Assembly (NCBI RefSeq): GCF_020103695.1 | Contig: NZ_JAHXBF010000016.1 | Coordinates: 249,790 to 313,789, forward strand | Source of the DNA: Hyalangium versicolor | Lineage (GTDB): Bacteria > Myxococcota > Myxococcia > Myxococcales > Myxococcaceae | DNA length: 64,000 nt | Direction: 5' to 3' | Part shown: positions 33,986 through 42,752 of the stretch, piece after piece | How positions within the stretch are numbered: the stretch's first letter is position 1 | How the letters are laid out: each line of letters starts with the position of its first letter | The notes under the pieces: model-generated | What the model was told of the DNA's origin: nothing | What the model saw: only the letters and a program-made list of their open reading frames with translations | Database searches by the model: none | Translations under genes and position numbers: made by a program

Positions 33986-34906
33986 TCAGCGTCCTGCCTT
34001 GTCAGTCGGCGCGAGGGGCCGCTGCCGCAGCAGTTCGTGAACCAGCTCGCTGAAGGCCGTCACCTTGGGTGGCAGGTGCTTGCGCCCGGGGTGCACCAGG
34101 TACACAGCGCCGGTGGAGGACGCCCAGCGAGGCATCACGCGCACCAGCGCTCCGGCCGCCACCTCCGCGTCCGCCGAGAAGGAAGGGAGCATGCCGATGC
34201 CCGCGCCGGCCTTCACTACCTCACGTGCGAAGGACATGTCATCGCACGTGACGCGGGCATGAGCGCCCAGGTCCCCCAGCGAGCCCGGCTTCGCTTGCAG
34301 CACTTGAGGCGCTCCACGGAACCCTATCCAGTCATGGCTCTGGAGCTCCTCGGGCGTGCGCGGTGTCCCCTTGCGCGCGAGGTATGCCGGTGAGGCATAG
34401 AGCTGGATGGCGATGGACCCCACCTTCCGCGCCACCAAGGTCGAGTCCCGCAAGGGCCTCAGTGAGATGCGCAGCGCCAGATCGACCCCGTCCCGGACGA
34501 GGTCCACGAGCGTATTGGAGAGGAGTACCTCCACCTGGGTCTTCGGGTAGCGGACCGTGAAGCGCTTCACCGCCTCCGCCAACACCGTCACGCCGAGGTC
34601 CACGGTGGAGGTGACTCGCAACGTACCGGAGGGCTCCTCCTCGCGCTCCGGCAGCTCGGCCAGGGAGGCCATCAGCGAGTTCACCGACGGCGCCACCCGA
34701 TCGTACAGCGATGCACCGGCCGTGGTGGTCGACACCTTCCGCGTCGTGCGGTGGAAGAGGAGCACCCCGAGCGACTCCTCGAGCGTGGCCACGGCCCGGC
34801 TCACCGTGGAGCGCGGCACGCCCAGCCGCTCGGCGGCGCGGGAGAAGCTGCCGGTGTCATGCACTGCGACGAAGGAATGCATCAGGTTCAGATCGATTGT
34901 TGCCAT
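33986..34906 (-). CDS. LysR-family transcriptional regulator
   Basis: A 306-residue regulator. The winged helix-turn-helix covers about residues 1-62 (FSRAAERLGVPRSTVSRAVA), and the effector-binding domain begins near 90. It is divergent from an NAD(P)-binding reductase gene with 86 bp between the starts, the classic LysR arrangement, and that spacer holds a perfect 7+4+7 palindrome. It probably controls the reductase and itself. Sequence texture is like the CrgA/DsdC branch that regulates oxidoreductases and stress genes. Confidence 0.93.
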   Translation of the reverse strand: MATIDLNLMHSFVAVHDTGSFSRAAERLGVPRSTVSRAVATLEESLGVLLFHRTTRKVSTTTAGASLYDRVAPSVNSLMASLAELPEREEEPSGTLRVTSTVDLGVTVLAEAVKRFTVRYPKTQVEVLLSNTLVDLVRDGVDLALRISLRPLRDSTLVARKVGSIAIQLYASPAYLARKGTPRTPEELQSHDWIGFRGAPQVLQAKPGSLGDLGAHARVTCDDMSFAREVVKAGAGIGMLPSFSADAEVAAGALVRVMPRWASSTGAVYLVHPGRKHLPPKVTAFSELVHELLRQRPLAPTDKAGR

Positions 34907-34918
34907 GGCGCACCACAG

Positions 34919-34936
34919 ATGCTCGATTCCGAGCAT
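34919..34936. promoter_or_regulatory. Palindromic LysR operator candidate
   Basis: ATGCTCG-ATTC-CGAGCAT is a perfect inverted repeat with 7-bp arms in the 86-bp spacer between the lysR gene and the reductase gene. It lies 13 bases before the lysR start codon, so binding could repress lysR while recruiting polymerase to the divergent promoter. Confidence 0.5.
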
Positions 34937-34992
34937 TGTTTCAAGGGCGGCACCGGAGCAGATTTCACCCGTCATCCACTCAGGAGCCGCAC

Positions 34993-35880
34993 ATGTCGAC
35001 CACACCTCTCCTCGTTACTGGCGCGTCGGGTCAGCTCGGACGCCGCGTTCTCGAACTTCTGCTCGCTCGCGGAGCGGGCCCGATCATCGCCACGACGCGC
35101 AATCCGGACTCCCTGAAGGAATTTGCCGCGCGAGGCGTCGAGGTCCGCCGCGCGGACTTCGAGGATGAGGCGGGTCTGGCCCAGGCATTCCGAGGAGCCG
35201 GGCGAGCGCTGCTCATCAGCACGGATGCCTTGGACCGCCCCGGTCGCCGGTTGGCCCAGCACCAGACCGCCATCCGCGCTCTGAAGGCCGCGGGCGTCCG
35301 GCACATCGTCTACACGTCGCTCCCCAACCCGGGCCCCAACTCGCCCGTCACCATCGCCCCGGATCACCGTCAGACGGAGGAGGCGATCCAGGCCTCGGGG
35401 CTCGACTACACCTTCCTGCGCAACAACCTCTACACCGACCTGATGTTGCACACCCTTCCGGGAGCCATCGCCTCGGGGCAGATCATCGATGCGCGCGGAA
35501 AGGGCGCGACGGCCTTCGTCACGCGTGAGGACTGCGCGCAGGCCGCCACCGCCGCGCTGGCCGAGGCGTCCTCGGGACGAAACACGCTCGATGTGACCGG
35601 GCCCGAGTCCTTGACCAGCGATCAGGTCGCCGCGATCGTCAGCGAGGTGGTGGGCCGCAAGATCGTCCACGTCTCCGTGCCTGCCGAAGCCCTGATCCGC
35701 GGCATGCAGGAGCATGGTCTGCCGAAGGTCGCGGCGGAGCTCTACGCCTCCTTCGATGTGGCCATCGAGAAGGGCGATCTGGCCACCGTGACGGACACAG
35801 TGAAGCGCCTCTCGGGACGCACGCCTCAGACGGTGCGCGAATTCCTCACGGCCCACAAGGCCACCCTGACCAAGGCCTGA
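34993..35880 (+). CDS. NmrA/QorB-like NAD(P)-binding reductase
   Basis: A 295-residue atypical short-chain dehydrogenase. The dinucleotide loop is TGASGQLGRRV (about 9-19). The segments HIVYTSL and FLRNNLY are typical of the NmrA/SDR_a5 family that includes QorB quinone reductase. AGGAG lies 6 bases upstream of the ATG. It probably reduces quinones or senses the NADP(H) ratio, and regulation by the divergent LysR protein is expected from the gene layout. Confidence 0.88.
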   Translation: MSTTPLLVTGASGQLGRRVLELLLARGAGPIIATTRNPDSLKEFAARGVEVRRADFEDEAGLAQAFRGAGRALLISTDALDRPGRRLAQHQTAIRALKAAGVRHIVYTSLPNPGPNSPVTIAPDHRQTEEAIQASGLDYTFLRNNLYTDLMLHTLPGAIASGQIIDARGKGATAFVTREDCAQAATAALAEASSGRNTLDVTGPESLTSDQVAAIVSEVVGRKIVHVSVPAEALIRGMQEHGLPKVAAELYASFDVAIEKGDLATVTDTVKRLSGRTPQTVREFLTAHKATLTKA

Positions 35881-35919
35881 GCCTCCCATTACCACCCCGA
35901 GCGCTGAGAGCCTGTGTCC

Positions 35920-36582
35920 TCAGCCCTCGGAGCGAGAGGGACCTCCGCGCAGCCCTCGCAGCAGGAACCAGGCGTTCATCGCGATGATGAACACCAGGAA
36001 CAGCGCCACAGCCAGCCGCCCGAAGTCCTCTCCCGGCCGCTGGCCCTCGATGACGATCCACAGCCGGCCCTTCAGCGGCTGCACCTCTCCCTTCGAGCGC
36101 AGGAGCGCGAACGCATCTCGGTAGCGAGAGGCATCCTCCTCGGCCAGCAGTTGCCCTCGCACCGCGAAGGGCCGCTGGTTGGGCGGAGGAGGAGACTTGC
36201 GTCCCGGTGGCCACTCCTCGCCGGGCAGTGCCGGCCGGCGCACCACGAAGGGCGACTCCCTCAACCCCACCAGGACGTAGACCGAGTCCCCCTCCCGCTC
36301 ATACGCGCCCTGGGTCGTGGGAACGCCGTGCAACTGGACATAGCGGCTGGAGACCAGCTCCTCGTAGCGGTAGTCCCCCTCCGCGCCCAACGACAGCGGC
36401 ATCCGAGGCGAGAAGAAGTACCGAACCTCACGCCATTGCATCGCGAACAGCGCCGCCGCCACGCCGATGGCCACCAGCGACACCGGCGCCCGCAGCGGGC
36501 TGCGAGGCCGCCGGGCCTGGCGCGTCTCCAGCTCGGCAATCCGCCGCTCCCGCTCCTCCCGTACGAACTGCTCTTCGGACAT
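35920..36582 (-). CDS. Two-span membrane protein, unknown
   Basis: A 220-residue protein with a charged cytoplasmic N-terminus rich in Glu/Arg (likely coiled coil, residues 3-25), a span near 34-50, an extracytoplasmic beta-rich domain, and a second span near 195-213. No family recognised. Its ATG lies 2 bases after the U-tract of the cdnL terminator (TTTTTC, then ATG) and has no clear ribosome site, so expression would depend on read-through from cdnL or an unrecognised internal signal. Confidence 0.7.
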   Translation of the reverse strand: MSEEQFVREERERRIAELETRQARRPRSPLRAPVSLVAIGVAAALFAMQWREVRYFFSPRMPLSLGAEGDYRYEELVSSRYVQLHGVPTTQGAYEREGDSVYVLVGLRESPFVVRRPALPGEEWPPGRKSPPPPNQRPFAVRGQLLAEEDASRYRDAFALLRSKGEVQPLKGRLWIVIEGQRPGEDFGRLAVALFLVFIIAMNAWFLLRGLRGGPSRSEG

Positions 36583-36583
36583 G

Positions 36584-36618
36584 AAAAAGCCCCGGGTTCC
36601 TCAAGGGAGCCCGGGGCT
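36584..36618 (-). terminator. Intrinsic terminator of cdnL
   Basis: Minus-strand AGCCCCGGG pairs with CCCGGGGCT (9 bp, all matched; 36610-36618 with 36588-36596) around a 13-base loop. A TTTTT run follows at 36588-36584. It lies 28 bases after the cdnL stop codon. The T-run ends 2 bases (GA on the plus strand/TC on the minus strand, shared with the start triplet) before the next gene's ATG. Confidence 0.85.
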
Positions 36619-36645
36619 GAGCATGCGCCAGGGGCGCAGCGAGTG

Positions 36646-37143
36646 CTAGGCGGCGATGTTGAAGATCTTCTTCAGGTCCGACTCGATCTCTTCCTCGGAG
36701 CAGTCCTTGGCCAGCGACAGCTCCTTGATCAGCAGCGAGCGCGCCGTATCCAGCATCTTGCGCTCACCGAACGAGAGATCCTTGTCGCCCTTCAGGAGGT
36801 AGAGGTCGCGGAGCACTTCGGCGATCTCGAAGACGGAACCCGTCTTGATCTTCTCCATGTACTCCCGATAGCGGCGGTTCCACGTCGTGGAATCGACCGA
36901 GATGTCCTTCTCCTTGAGGATAGAGTAGACCTGCTTGACGTCCTCCTCACTGATGATCTCGCGGAGGCCGACCGATCCCACCTTGTTGATCGGGATCATG
37001 ATCCGCATCCCGTTCTCCAGGATGCGCAGCACGTAGAACGACTGGCGCTGCCCGGCAACCTCGGTGTGCTCGATGCCCATCACCTCGCCCACGCCCTGCC
37101 CCGGGTAAACCGCCTTGTCACCAGTCTTGAAGCTGGTCTGCAC
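36646..37143 (-). CDS. cdnL: CdnL, CarD_CdnL_TRCF-family RNA polymerase-binding factor
   Basis: A 165-residue essential-type transcription factor. The N-terminal Tudor-like domain (residues 1-68; TGDKAVYPGQGVGEV) binds the RNA polymerase beta subunit, and the helical C-terminal domain (NRRYREYMEKIKTGS) contacts promoter DNA and stabilises open complexes at rRNA and other housekeeping promoters. Its length matches the 164-residue CdnL of Myxococcus xanthus rather than the larger CarD, which has an added HMGA-like tail. Start is GTG with AAGGAGG 9 bases upstream. A strong terminator follows the stop. Confidence 0.96.
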   Translation of the reverse strand: MQTSFKTGDKAVYPGQGVGEVMGIEHTEVAGQRQSFYVLRILENGMRIMIPINKVGSVGLREIISEEDVKQVYSILKEKDISVDSTTWNRRYREYMEKIKTGSVFEIAEVLRDLYLLKGDKDLSFGERKMLDTARSLLIKELSLAKDCSEEEIESDLKKIFNIAA

Positions 37144-37285
37144 TCGTTACCGCCTCCTTGAATGATCCGGCTCCGGCCTACGGAAGCACGGCACTACTAC
37201 CACAAACCACACCTCCCGGCAACATTTCTGCTCGGGAGACCTTGACCGCCTCTGAACCGTCAAACTACCGTGTCGGATTTCGTGT

Positions 37286-39805
37286 GTGCCTCCCTCCTCT
37301 GTGGGTGGCACGTCGGCGATAGGACGGGCGGGGTTGGGGTTGGACAGATATCTATGGCGCGACCTTGGAGCGCGCCCTCTCTTCTTTCCTGCATTAGGCG
37401 TGATGTTGGGCGCAGCCGCTCACGCCGAGGGAACGAGCCCTCTCAGCGGGAAATTCCTGATCAGCGCGGCTGTCCTGAGTGCAGCCGTACTGGCGCTTGC
37501 TCGCCTGCCTGGTGCTCACCTCGCGCTGTTGCTCTCGCTGGGTCTTGCGGGGGCGGGGCTCGCTGGGATCGAGGCGCGCGTGGAGATTCCTCCGGAGTTG
37601 ATCCGCGGTGGATCCGCCGTGATCGAAGGCGAAATCGAGAGAGTGGATCATTTCGAGGATTCCACGCGCGTGCAGCTCGCCGTGGCGCGTGCGGGGGTGG
37701 AGACCGCATCCACTGCGCCGGCCCGGTTCCGCGCCAGCCTGTATCTTCATGGGTCCGCTCCCCCGCTGCTGCCAGGACAACGTGTCCGGGTGGAGGCGCG
37801 GATCCAACCCCTGGAGCCTCCCAGCAACCCGGGTGAGAAGAACTTCACCGCTGTTCGCAAGCGGCAGGCCTTCGCGTTCAGCGGCAGTGCCGTGGGCGGG
37901 CGGATTCTCGTGCTGTCCCCCGCTTCCGGGTTGCAGCGGTACATCGCGCGGACCCAGGAGGGACTCTCTACGTCGGTGCGGCGGGTGGCACCCTCGGAGG
38001 ATGCCGCGGCGTTCTTCCTCACGCTCGCCGCCGGGCAGCGCGCGGCGCTCGATGATTCGCTGGAGGAGGCGTTCTCCCGCAGCGGGCTGGCCCATGTTCT
38101 GAGCGTGAGCGGGTTGCATGTGGCGGCGCTCGCGCTGATGACGCTGGCGCTGCTGCGGCGGGTGCTCGTCCGCGCGGGTGGGCGATTCCGTGGCATGGAG
38201 GCTCGCAGGTTCGCGGCTCCCGCTTCCGTCCCCTTTGTCTGGGCCTATGTGGTCTTCACGGGCAACCAGCCTCCGGCAGTGCGCTCGGCGGTGATGGCCA
38301 CGGTGGTGCTACTGGGGCTCGCGCTGTGGCGGCGAGCCGATGGGCTCAACAGCCTGTCCACCGCCGCGCTGGTGCTCGTCATCTGGACTCCGTCCAGCGT
38401 CGTGGACCTGTCGCTGCAACTGTCCTTCCTCGCCGTGCTGAGCCTGTTGCTGCTCACTCCCGCGCTGCGTGGGGCCATCCCGGTGGCTCCGCCGGATCCG
38501 AAGGAGGAGCGGAGGCTGAAGCGCTGGATCGGCAAGACCCGGGAGACGATCCTGGAGACCTTCTGCGCGAGCCTTGCCGCCACGGTGGCCAGCGTTCCCC
38601 TCGTCGCCAGCGCCTTCGGGCGTGCGAGCATCGCGGGCCTCGTCTCCAACATCGTCTGCATGCCTCTGTGCGGACTGCTCACAGGCTTCGCGGCAGGCGG
38701 TGCGGCGATCTTCACGGTCTCTCCGATGCTGGCCACTCCGGTGCTGTGGGGCGGTGCCTGGGTCTCCGAATTGCTGCTCGTCCTCACCCGCTTCTTCGCC
38801 GCCGTACCTCTCGCCACGGTGAAGCTGCCGACCTTCAGTGCGGGACTGACGGTGCTGTATGCCATCGGGCTCGCGACCTGGGCGCTCGGCGTTGGACGGT
38901 GGCGCCTCGGTGGATTGCTCGCTCCCGTGGCCTTGGTTGTGGCCCTCCTCGCTCCGGTGCTCGCGCCCCAGGCTCCGCTGCGCATCACCTTCCTCTCCGT
39001 GGGCCAGGGAGACTCCGTGGTCCTCAGCTCACGGGGACACCACGCCCTCGTGGACGGTGGCGGGGTTCCCGGCGGCGGAGATACCGGCACCCGCTTCGTC
39101 CTCCCCTTCCTCGGCCATGAGCACATCGACCGGTTGGATCTCGCCATCCTTTCCCATCCCCATCCGGACCATGCGCTCGGGATGGTCTCCACTCTGGGCC
39201 AGGTGCCGACGGACCGGCTCTGGTTGCCCGCGGGCAGCACGGATGGAGCCCTGTCCCGCCAGCTCATCGCCGCCGCGGCGGGCGCCAGGGTCGAGGAGGT
39301 CCAGGTCGGCTGGCCCTCGTTCACCCTCGGCGAGGCCACACTGGAGGTGCTGGCACCTCCCCTTCCCGAGGATCGCGAGCTGCTCGAGGGCGTGAATGAT
39401 CGCAGCACCGTGGTGCTCGTGCGGCACGGCGACGTCACCGTGCTGCTCACTGGAGATGTGGAGGAGGCCGGCGAGGAGATGCTGCTCGATCGCGTGGGCC
39501 CCGTGACGGTGATGAAAGCACCCCATCACGGCTCTCGCACGTCGTCCACCGAGCCGTTCCTGGCTCGCGCCCGACCCCGCTATGTCGTCTTCTGCGTGGG
39601 ACGCCGCAACCGGTTCGGGTTCCCTCACCCGGAGATCGTCGAGCGCTACCGCGCGCTCGGCACCGAGTGCTTCCGTACAGATTTCGACGGAGCAGTTACC
39701 CTCGAGAGCGATGGCCGCGATGTCCGTCTGCACGGCCATCTGCCGCGCGAGGAGCCGCCTTCCGAGCCCACAGTTGCCCCTGTCGCCCACCATGCCCAAC
39801 ATTGA
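37286..39805 (+). CDS. comEC: ComEC/Rec2 DNA-uptake channel protein
   Basis: An 839-residue membrane protein that would carry single-stranded DNA across the inner membrane during transformation. N-terminal spans surround an OB-fold-like segment (about 100-210), followed by the Competence domain with many spans (about 215-560; the typical VSGLHVAALALM is present) and a C-terminal metallo-beta-lactamase domain with SHPHPDHALG (about 622) and APHHGSRTSS. The start codon is uncertain: GTG 37286 lacks a good ribosome site, and TTG 37340 after GGGG is an alternative. Size and domain order match the family. Confidence 0.93.
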   Translation: MPPSSVGGTSAIGRAGLGLDRYLWRDLGARPLFFPALGVMLGAAAHAEGTSPLSGKFLISAAVLSAAVLALARLPGAHLALLLSLGLAGAGLAGIEARVEIPPELIRGGSAVIEGEIERVDHFEDSTRVQLAVARAGVETASTAPARFRASLYLHGSAPPLLPGQRVRVEARIQPLEPPSNPGEKNFTAVRKRQAFAFSGSAVGGRILVLSPASGLQRYIARTQEGLSTSVRRVAPSEDAAAFFLTLAAGQRAALDDSLEEAFSRSGLAHVLSVSGLHVAALALMTLALLRRVLVRAGGRFRGMEARRFAAPASVPFVWAYVVFTGNQPPAVRSAVMATVVLLGLALWRRADGLNSLSTAALVLVIWTPSSVVDLSLQLSFLAVLSLLLLTPALRGAIPVAPPDPKEERRLKRWIGKTRETILETFCASLAATVASVPLVASAFGRASIAGLVSNIVCMPLCGLLTGFAAGGAAIFTVSPMLATPVLWGGAWVSELLLVLTRFFAAVPLATVKLPTFSAGLTVLYAIGLATWALGVGRWRLGGLLAPVALVVALLAPVLAPQAPLRITFLSVGQGDSVVLSSRGHHALVDGGGVPGGGDTGTRFVLPFLGHEHIDRLDLAILSHPHPDHALGMVSTLGQVPTDRLWLPAGSTDGALSRQLIAAAAGARVEEVQVGWPSFTLGEATLEVLAPPLPEDRELLEGVNDRSTVVLVRHGDVTVLLTGDVEEAGEEMLLDRVGPVTVMKAPHHGSRTSSTEPFLARARPRYVVFCVGRRNRFGFPHPEIVERYRALGTECFRTDFDGAVTLESDGRDVRLHGHLPREEPPSEPTVAPVAHHAQH

Positions 39806-40064
39806 AGGGATGATCTCGGACGATCTCGACTTGAGGCAGCTCACGACGGACCTGAAGACAGCCCTCAGCCATGGGGAGCCCGTGGGCTACCTGCGTGGCA
39901 AATCGCTGTTCCGCGACATGCTCGTGGAGCTGAAGGGTTTCTCCGAACTGGAAGCCGAGGAGCTTGTCGATACCCTCGAGGCTCGCGGGTTCCTCCGCTT
40001 TCTCGGCGATCCCGCCGAGCGCTCCGTCGCGGACGCTCCCTGGGAGATCACTCCGCACGCGTAG
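39792..40064 (+). CDS. Small conserved-type protein, unknown
   Basis: A 90-residue acidic cytoplasmic protein overlapping the comEC end by 14 bases, which supports co-translation. It contains LRGKSLFRDMLVELKGFSELEAEELVDTLEARGFLRF, predicted helices that could form a small winged-helix or bundle. An internal ATG at 39810 directly follows GAAGGG and would shorten it by six residues. No function can be assigned. Confidence 0.7.
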   Translation: MPNIEGMISDDLDLRQLTTDLKTALSHGEPVGYLRGKSLFRDMLVELKGFSELEAEELVDTLEARGFLRFLGDPAERSVADAPWEITPHA

Positions 40065-40085
40065 CGGCCCCGGCTCGCCCAGGCC

Positions 40086-41291
40086 TCAGTCGAAGGTGAG
40101 CCAGCCGAAGCGCGGCAGCGCGTGGAAGTCTCCGACGAACACCGGTGAGAAGGACTGGCCCTCGATCTGCTTCCGGTTGAGGTGCTCCAACCGGTACATG
40201 TTGAAGCGCCAGCGATCGCCCTGCTTCGGCGGCACGTTCGGCACCTCCGCCAGCTTCGCGAACGGGATCTGCATCTCCACCGTCCAGCGCTCGTCCTGAT
40301 CCGACGGATTGTCGAGCGTTCCGAACACCTTCACCGCCGTCTTCATCCCCGAATCCCAGCCCGTGTCCATGCCCTGGCGCCTCGCCGGGAAGTACGCGTC
40401 GAAGATGACGTTGTGCGGAGACACCTGGAGTTCGTTGTACGTCCTCCCATCCGCGTTGGCGTCGAGGAACACCTCCACCACCTCCTCGTTGTAGATGGGA
40501 TCGTCCCGCTTGAGCAGCGTGCCCCAGATGTCCGGGTCCGCCGCGTCGAAGGAGACGTAGAGGTTCGTGTCGTCGTACGCCAGGCGTGCCTCGGTGCGCA
40601 GCGCCACGGGGCGACCGTCGAAGCTGCCATGCAGCACCACCGAGGTGGCCTCCTTCCAGGCCTCGTCGTCGAGCGATCCGTCGATCACCGGCGGCTTCTT
40701 CGCGCGGTGGGCCTTGTACTCGGGCAGCTCGGGCTCCGAGCCGAGCACCGGGCCCAGCACCCGATTCGAGCCGTCCTGCGCACGCGGGTCGTCCACCGGG
40801 AGCCGCTCGTCTCCCCGCCAGAAGCCGAGCACCACCCGTGCGGCAACCTGGGGCATCGGAATGCTGTGTGTGTCCTCGATAACCTTGCCCACCGGCCAGA
40901 TCGCGAGTGGAGCCACGCCATTCTGGAACTCATGGTCCGCGTTCATGAGTATCTGCCCGCTGTTCGGGTCGATGACGTGCACGAAGAAGCCGAAGCCCTG
41001 CGGTGGCGGCCGCACCGCCTGGAAGTAGTGCGCCAGCGTCACCGCCTGGCCCGGAGCGGCCTGCGCGGGAATGACTCGAGAGCCCAGGTAGATCACCGCT
41101 CCGCCCCCCAGCGTGGCCCCGCTGCGGAACGTGAGATCCGCCGGCGCGGCGTCCAGGGTGCGCAGCTGCGTGGGCTCGAGCGTGGGGAAGTTCTGGGTTC
41201 GTGGACGCGGACCCGCCTGTTCGTCCCGGCAGGCTCCGAAGAGCAGGGTCAGCGTCAGCAAAGGAACGAGGGACAGGCGAAGGGAGCGCAT
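40086..41291 (-). CDS. Lipoprotein with CBM9-like carbohydrate-binding domain
   Basis: A 401-residue predicted lipoprotein; the signal ends LLFGAC. The N-terminal half is beta-rich and unrecognised. The C-terminal half (about 190-400) fits family 9 carbohydrate-binding modules: PPVIDGSLDDEAWKEA, then LAYDDTNLYVSFDAADPD, then EEVVEVFLDANADG. Such domains bind sugars or polysaccharide ends and are common in surface proteins of predatory or cellulolytic bacteria. The chosen ATG is the first Met before the signal; upstream in-frame codons would overlap the divergent FHA gene's leader. Confidence 0.85.
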   Translation of the reverse strand: MRSLRLSLVPLLTLTLLFGACRDEQAGPRPRTQNFPTLEPTQLRTLDAAPADLTFRSGATLGGGAVIYLGSRVIPAQAAPGQAVTLAHYFQAVRPPPQGFGFFVHVIDPNSGQILMNADHEFQNGVAPLAIWPVGKVIEDTHSIPMPQVAARVVLGFWRGDERLPVDDPRAQDGSNRVLGPVLGSEPELPEYKAHRAKKPPVIDGSLDDEAWKEATSVVLHGSFDGRPVALRTEARLAYDDTNLYVSFDAADPDIWGTLLKRDDPIYNEEVVEVFLDANADGRTYNELQVSPHNVIFDAYFPARRQGMDTGWDSGMKTAVKVFGTLDNPSDQDERWTVEMQIPFAKLAEVPNVPPKQGDRWRFNMYRLEHLNRKQIEGQSFSPVFVGDFHALPRFGWLTFD

Positions 41292-41457
41292 CGGCGCCGC
41301 GAATCCTAGGGAGGTCTCCTGGCAAAGTCTCGGAATGGAGACTGACCGTCCAGCGGCGTGGACGCTCCGATCCCCCCCATCCAGGCATTGGAAGGTCCTC
41401 TCCCCTCGGAAAAGCGCTGGGGTGGCCTCTGGCACCGAGGTTGCTCTGTGCCCACCC

Positions 41458-42249
41458 ATGCACTTCGAATTCGCGCACCTGGGGACAATCACGCCGTTCG
41501 AACTTTCGGAAGGCCAGCACCTGCTCGGGGGTGGCTCCGACGATCACGTGAGGCTGGAGGCCCTCCCTCCCGGCTTCCTGACCCTGCGCATCGAAGGCCC
41601 TCGCCTGACCGTGGAGGCGGCGCAGACCTTCACCGTGAATGACGTGAAGGTTCCACCACGAGTGCCTCGGCTGGTGCTACCGGGGGAAGTCGTGGGCCTG
41701 CCCGAGGAGATGAGCCTCAAGGTCCTCCAGGCTGCCCAGGCAGAGGGCCGCAGCGTAGGCACCAGGGCCATGCTCAAGCACCTGCTCACCGAGGGAGCGG
41801 ACGAGCTTCCCTCTCGAGCCGCCACCCTGACCTGGCTCACCGGTCTGGACGTGGGCCGCACCTTCCCCCTGGCCGAGGCCAGGACGGACATCGGCCGCGG
41901 AACCCACGTGGACCTTCGCGTGCGAGACCGCGCCGTGTCTCGCTCCCACGCACGCATCCTTCGCGAGGGCTCCACGTTCACGCTCATGGACCTGGACAGC
42001 CCCAATGGCGTCTTCCTCAATGGCCGCCGCCTGCGAAGCACCGCAGCGCTCGCGGATGGAGATGTCATCGAGTTGGGGCAGACGCTCCTGCGCTTCCAAG
42101 CGCCTGTGGAGGAACCCGCTCGGAGCGATCCTCCGCCCTCGCTGGCGGAACCAGCCCCGGAAAAATCCCGGAGCGTCGGGTGGTTCATCGGACTCGGGGT
42201 GACGATGGCCCTCGTGGGCGTCCTCGTCCTCTACTCCCTGCTGAGCTGA
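41458..42249 (+). CDS. FHA-domain protein with C-terminal membrane anchor
   Basis: A 263-residue protein. An N-terminal region (about 1-100) looks like a second, degenerate FHA fold (LGGGSDDHVRLEAL). A canonical FHA domain follows at about 130-225 with IGRGTHVDLRV, RAVSRSHARI and DSPNGVFLNG. A single C-terminal span (about 243-262) anchors it with the FHA domains in the cytoplasm. It probably docks phosphothreonine proteins at the membrane. The start at ATG 41458 lacks a clear ribosome site; ATG 41336 would add 41 residues of low quality. Confidence 0.8.
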   Translation: MHFEFAHLGTITPFELSEGQHLLGGGSDDHVRLEALPPGFLTLRIEGPRLTVEAAQTFTVNDVKVPPRVPRLVLPGEVVGLPEEMSLKVLQAAQAEGRSVGTRAMLKHLLTEGADELPSRAATLTWLTGLDVGRTFPLAEARTDIGRGTHVDLRVRDRAVSRSHARILREGSTFTLMDLDSPNGVFLNGRRLRSTAALADGDVIELGQTLLRFQAPVEEPARSDPPPSLAEPAPEKSRSVGWFIGLGVTMALVGVLVLYSLLS

Positions 42250-42253
42250 AGCC

Positions 42254-42688
42254 TCACAACGACAGAGGCCTGAGCCCCGCACGCTCCACGAGCAGCGCTG
42301 CCAACCGCCGGTGATGCTGGAAGAAGCTGGTGAAGTGAACGAACCCGCCTCCCGTGTCTCGAATGGCGTACACGGTCACGGGGCCCGGCATCACATCCAC
42401 CTTGCGGATGTCTTGGAACGCGTAGTGCCGCGTGCGCACCATGCCGCGATACGTGATGCCTCGCGCGTCCACCACGATCCGCGTGCGGGCGTAATACACC
42501 AGCGATACACCGAAGAAGACGACGAAGAAGATCACCGCCAGGAACGTCTTCAGCGGCACATCATCGAAGCTCAGCAGATACCCCAGGACTGTCACCCAGA
42601 GCACTCCCGCAGCAGCCATCAACGCCGCGAGAACTCGCCGAGGACGAAAGATCTGCCGGCCGCCTGCTTCGGAATTTCGCCCGTCCAT
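42254..42688 (-). CDS. Membrane protein with PH-like domain
   Basis: A 144-residue protein with two closely spaced spans (about 19-40 and 46-67) and a C-terminal bacterial PH-like domain (IVVDARGITYRGMVRTRHYAFQDIRKVDV). Short proteins of this plan are common, and their role is mostly unknown. It converges with the FHA gene, with 4 bases between the stops. No ribosome site is evident before the ATG. Confidence 0.75.
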   Translation of the reverse strand: MDGRNSEAGGRQIFRPRRVLAALMAAAGVLWVTVLGYLLSFDDVPLKTFLAVIFFVVFFGVSLVYYARTRIVVDARGITYRGMVRTRHYAFQDIRKVDVMPGPVTVYAIRDTGGGFVHFTSFFQHHRRLAALLVERAGLRPLSL

Positions 42689-42752
42689 ATCGACAAGCTA
42701 AGGCGAGGGTGTGACATCTGCCAGCCATCCTCCGGGAATATGGCCTGCATAT

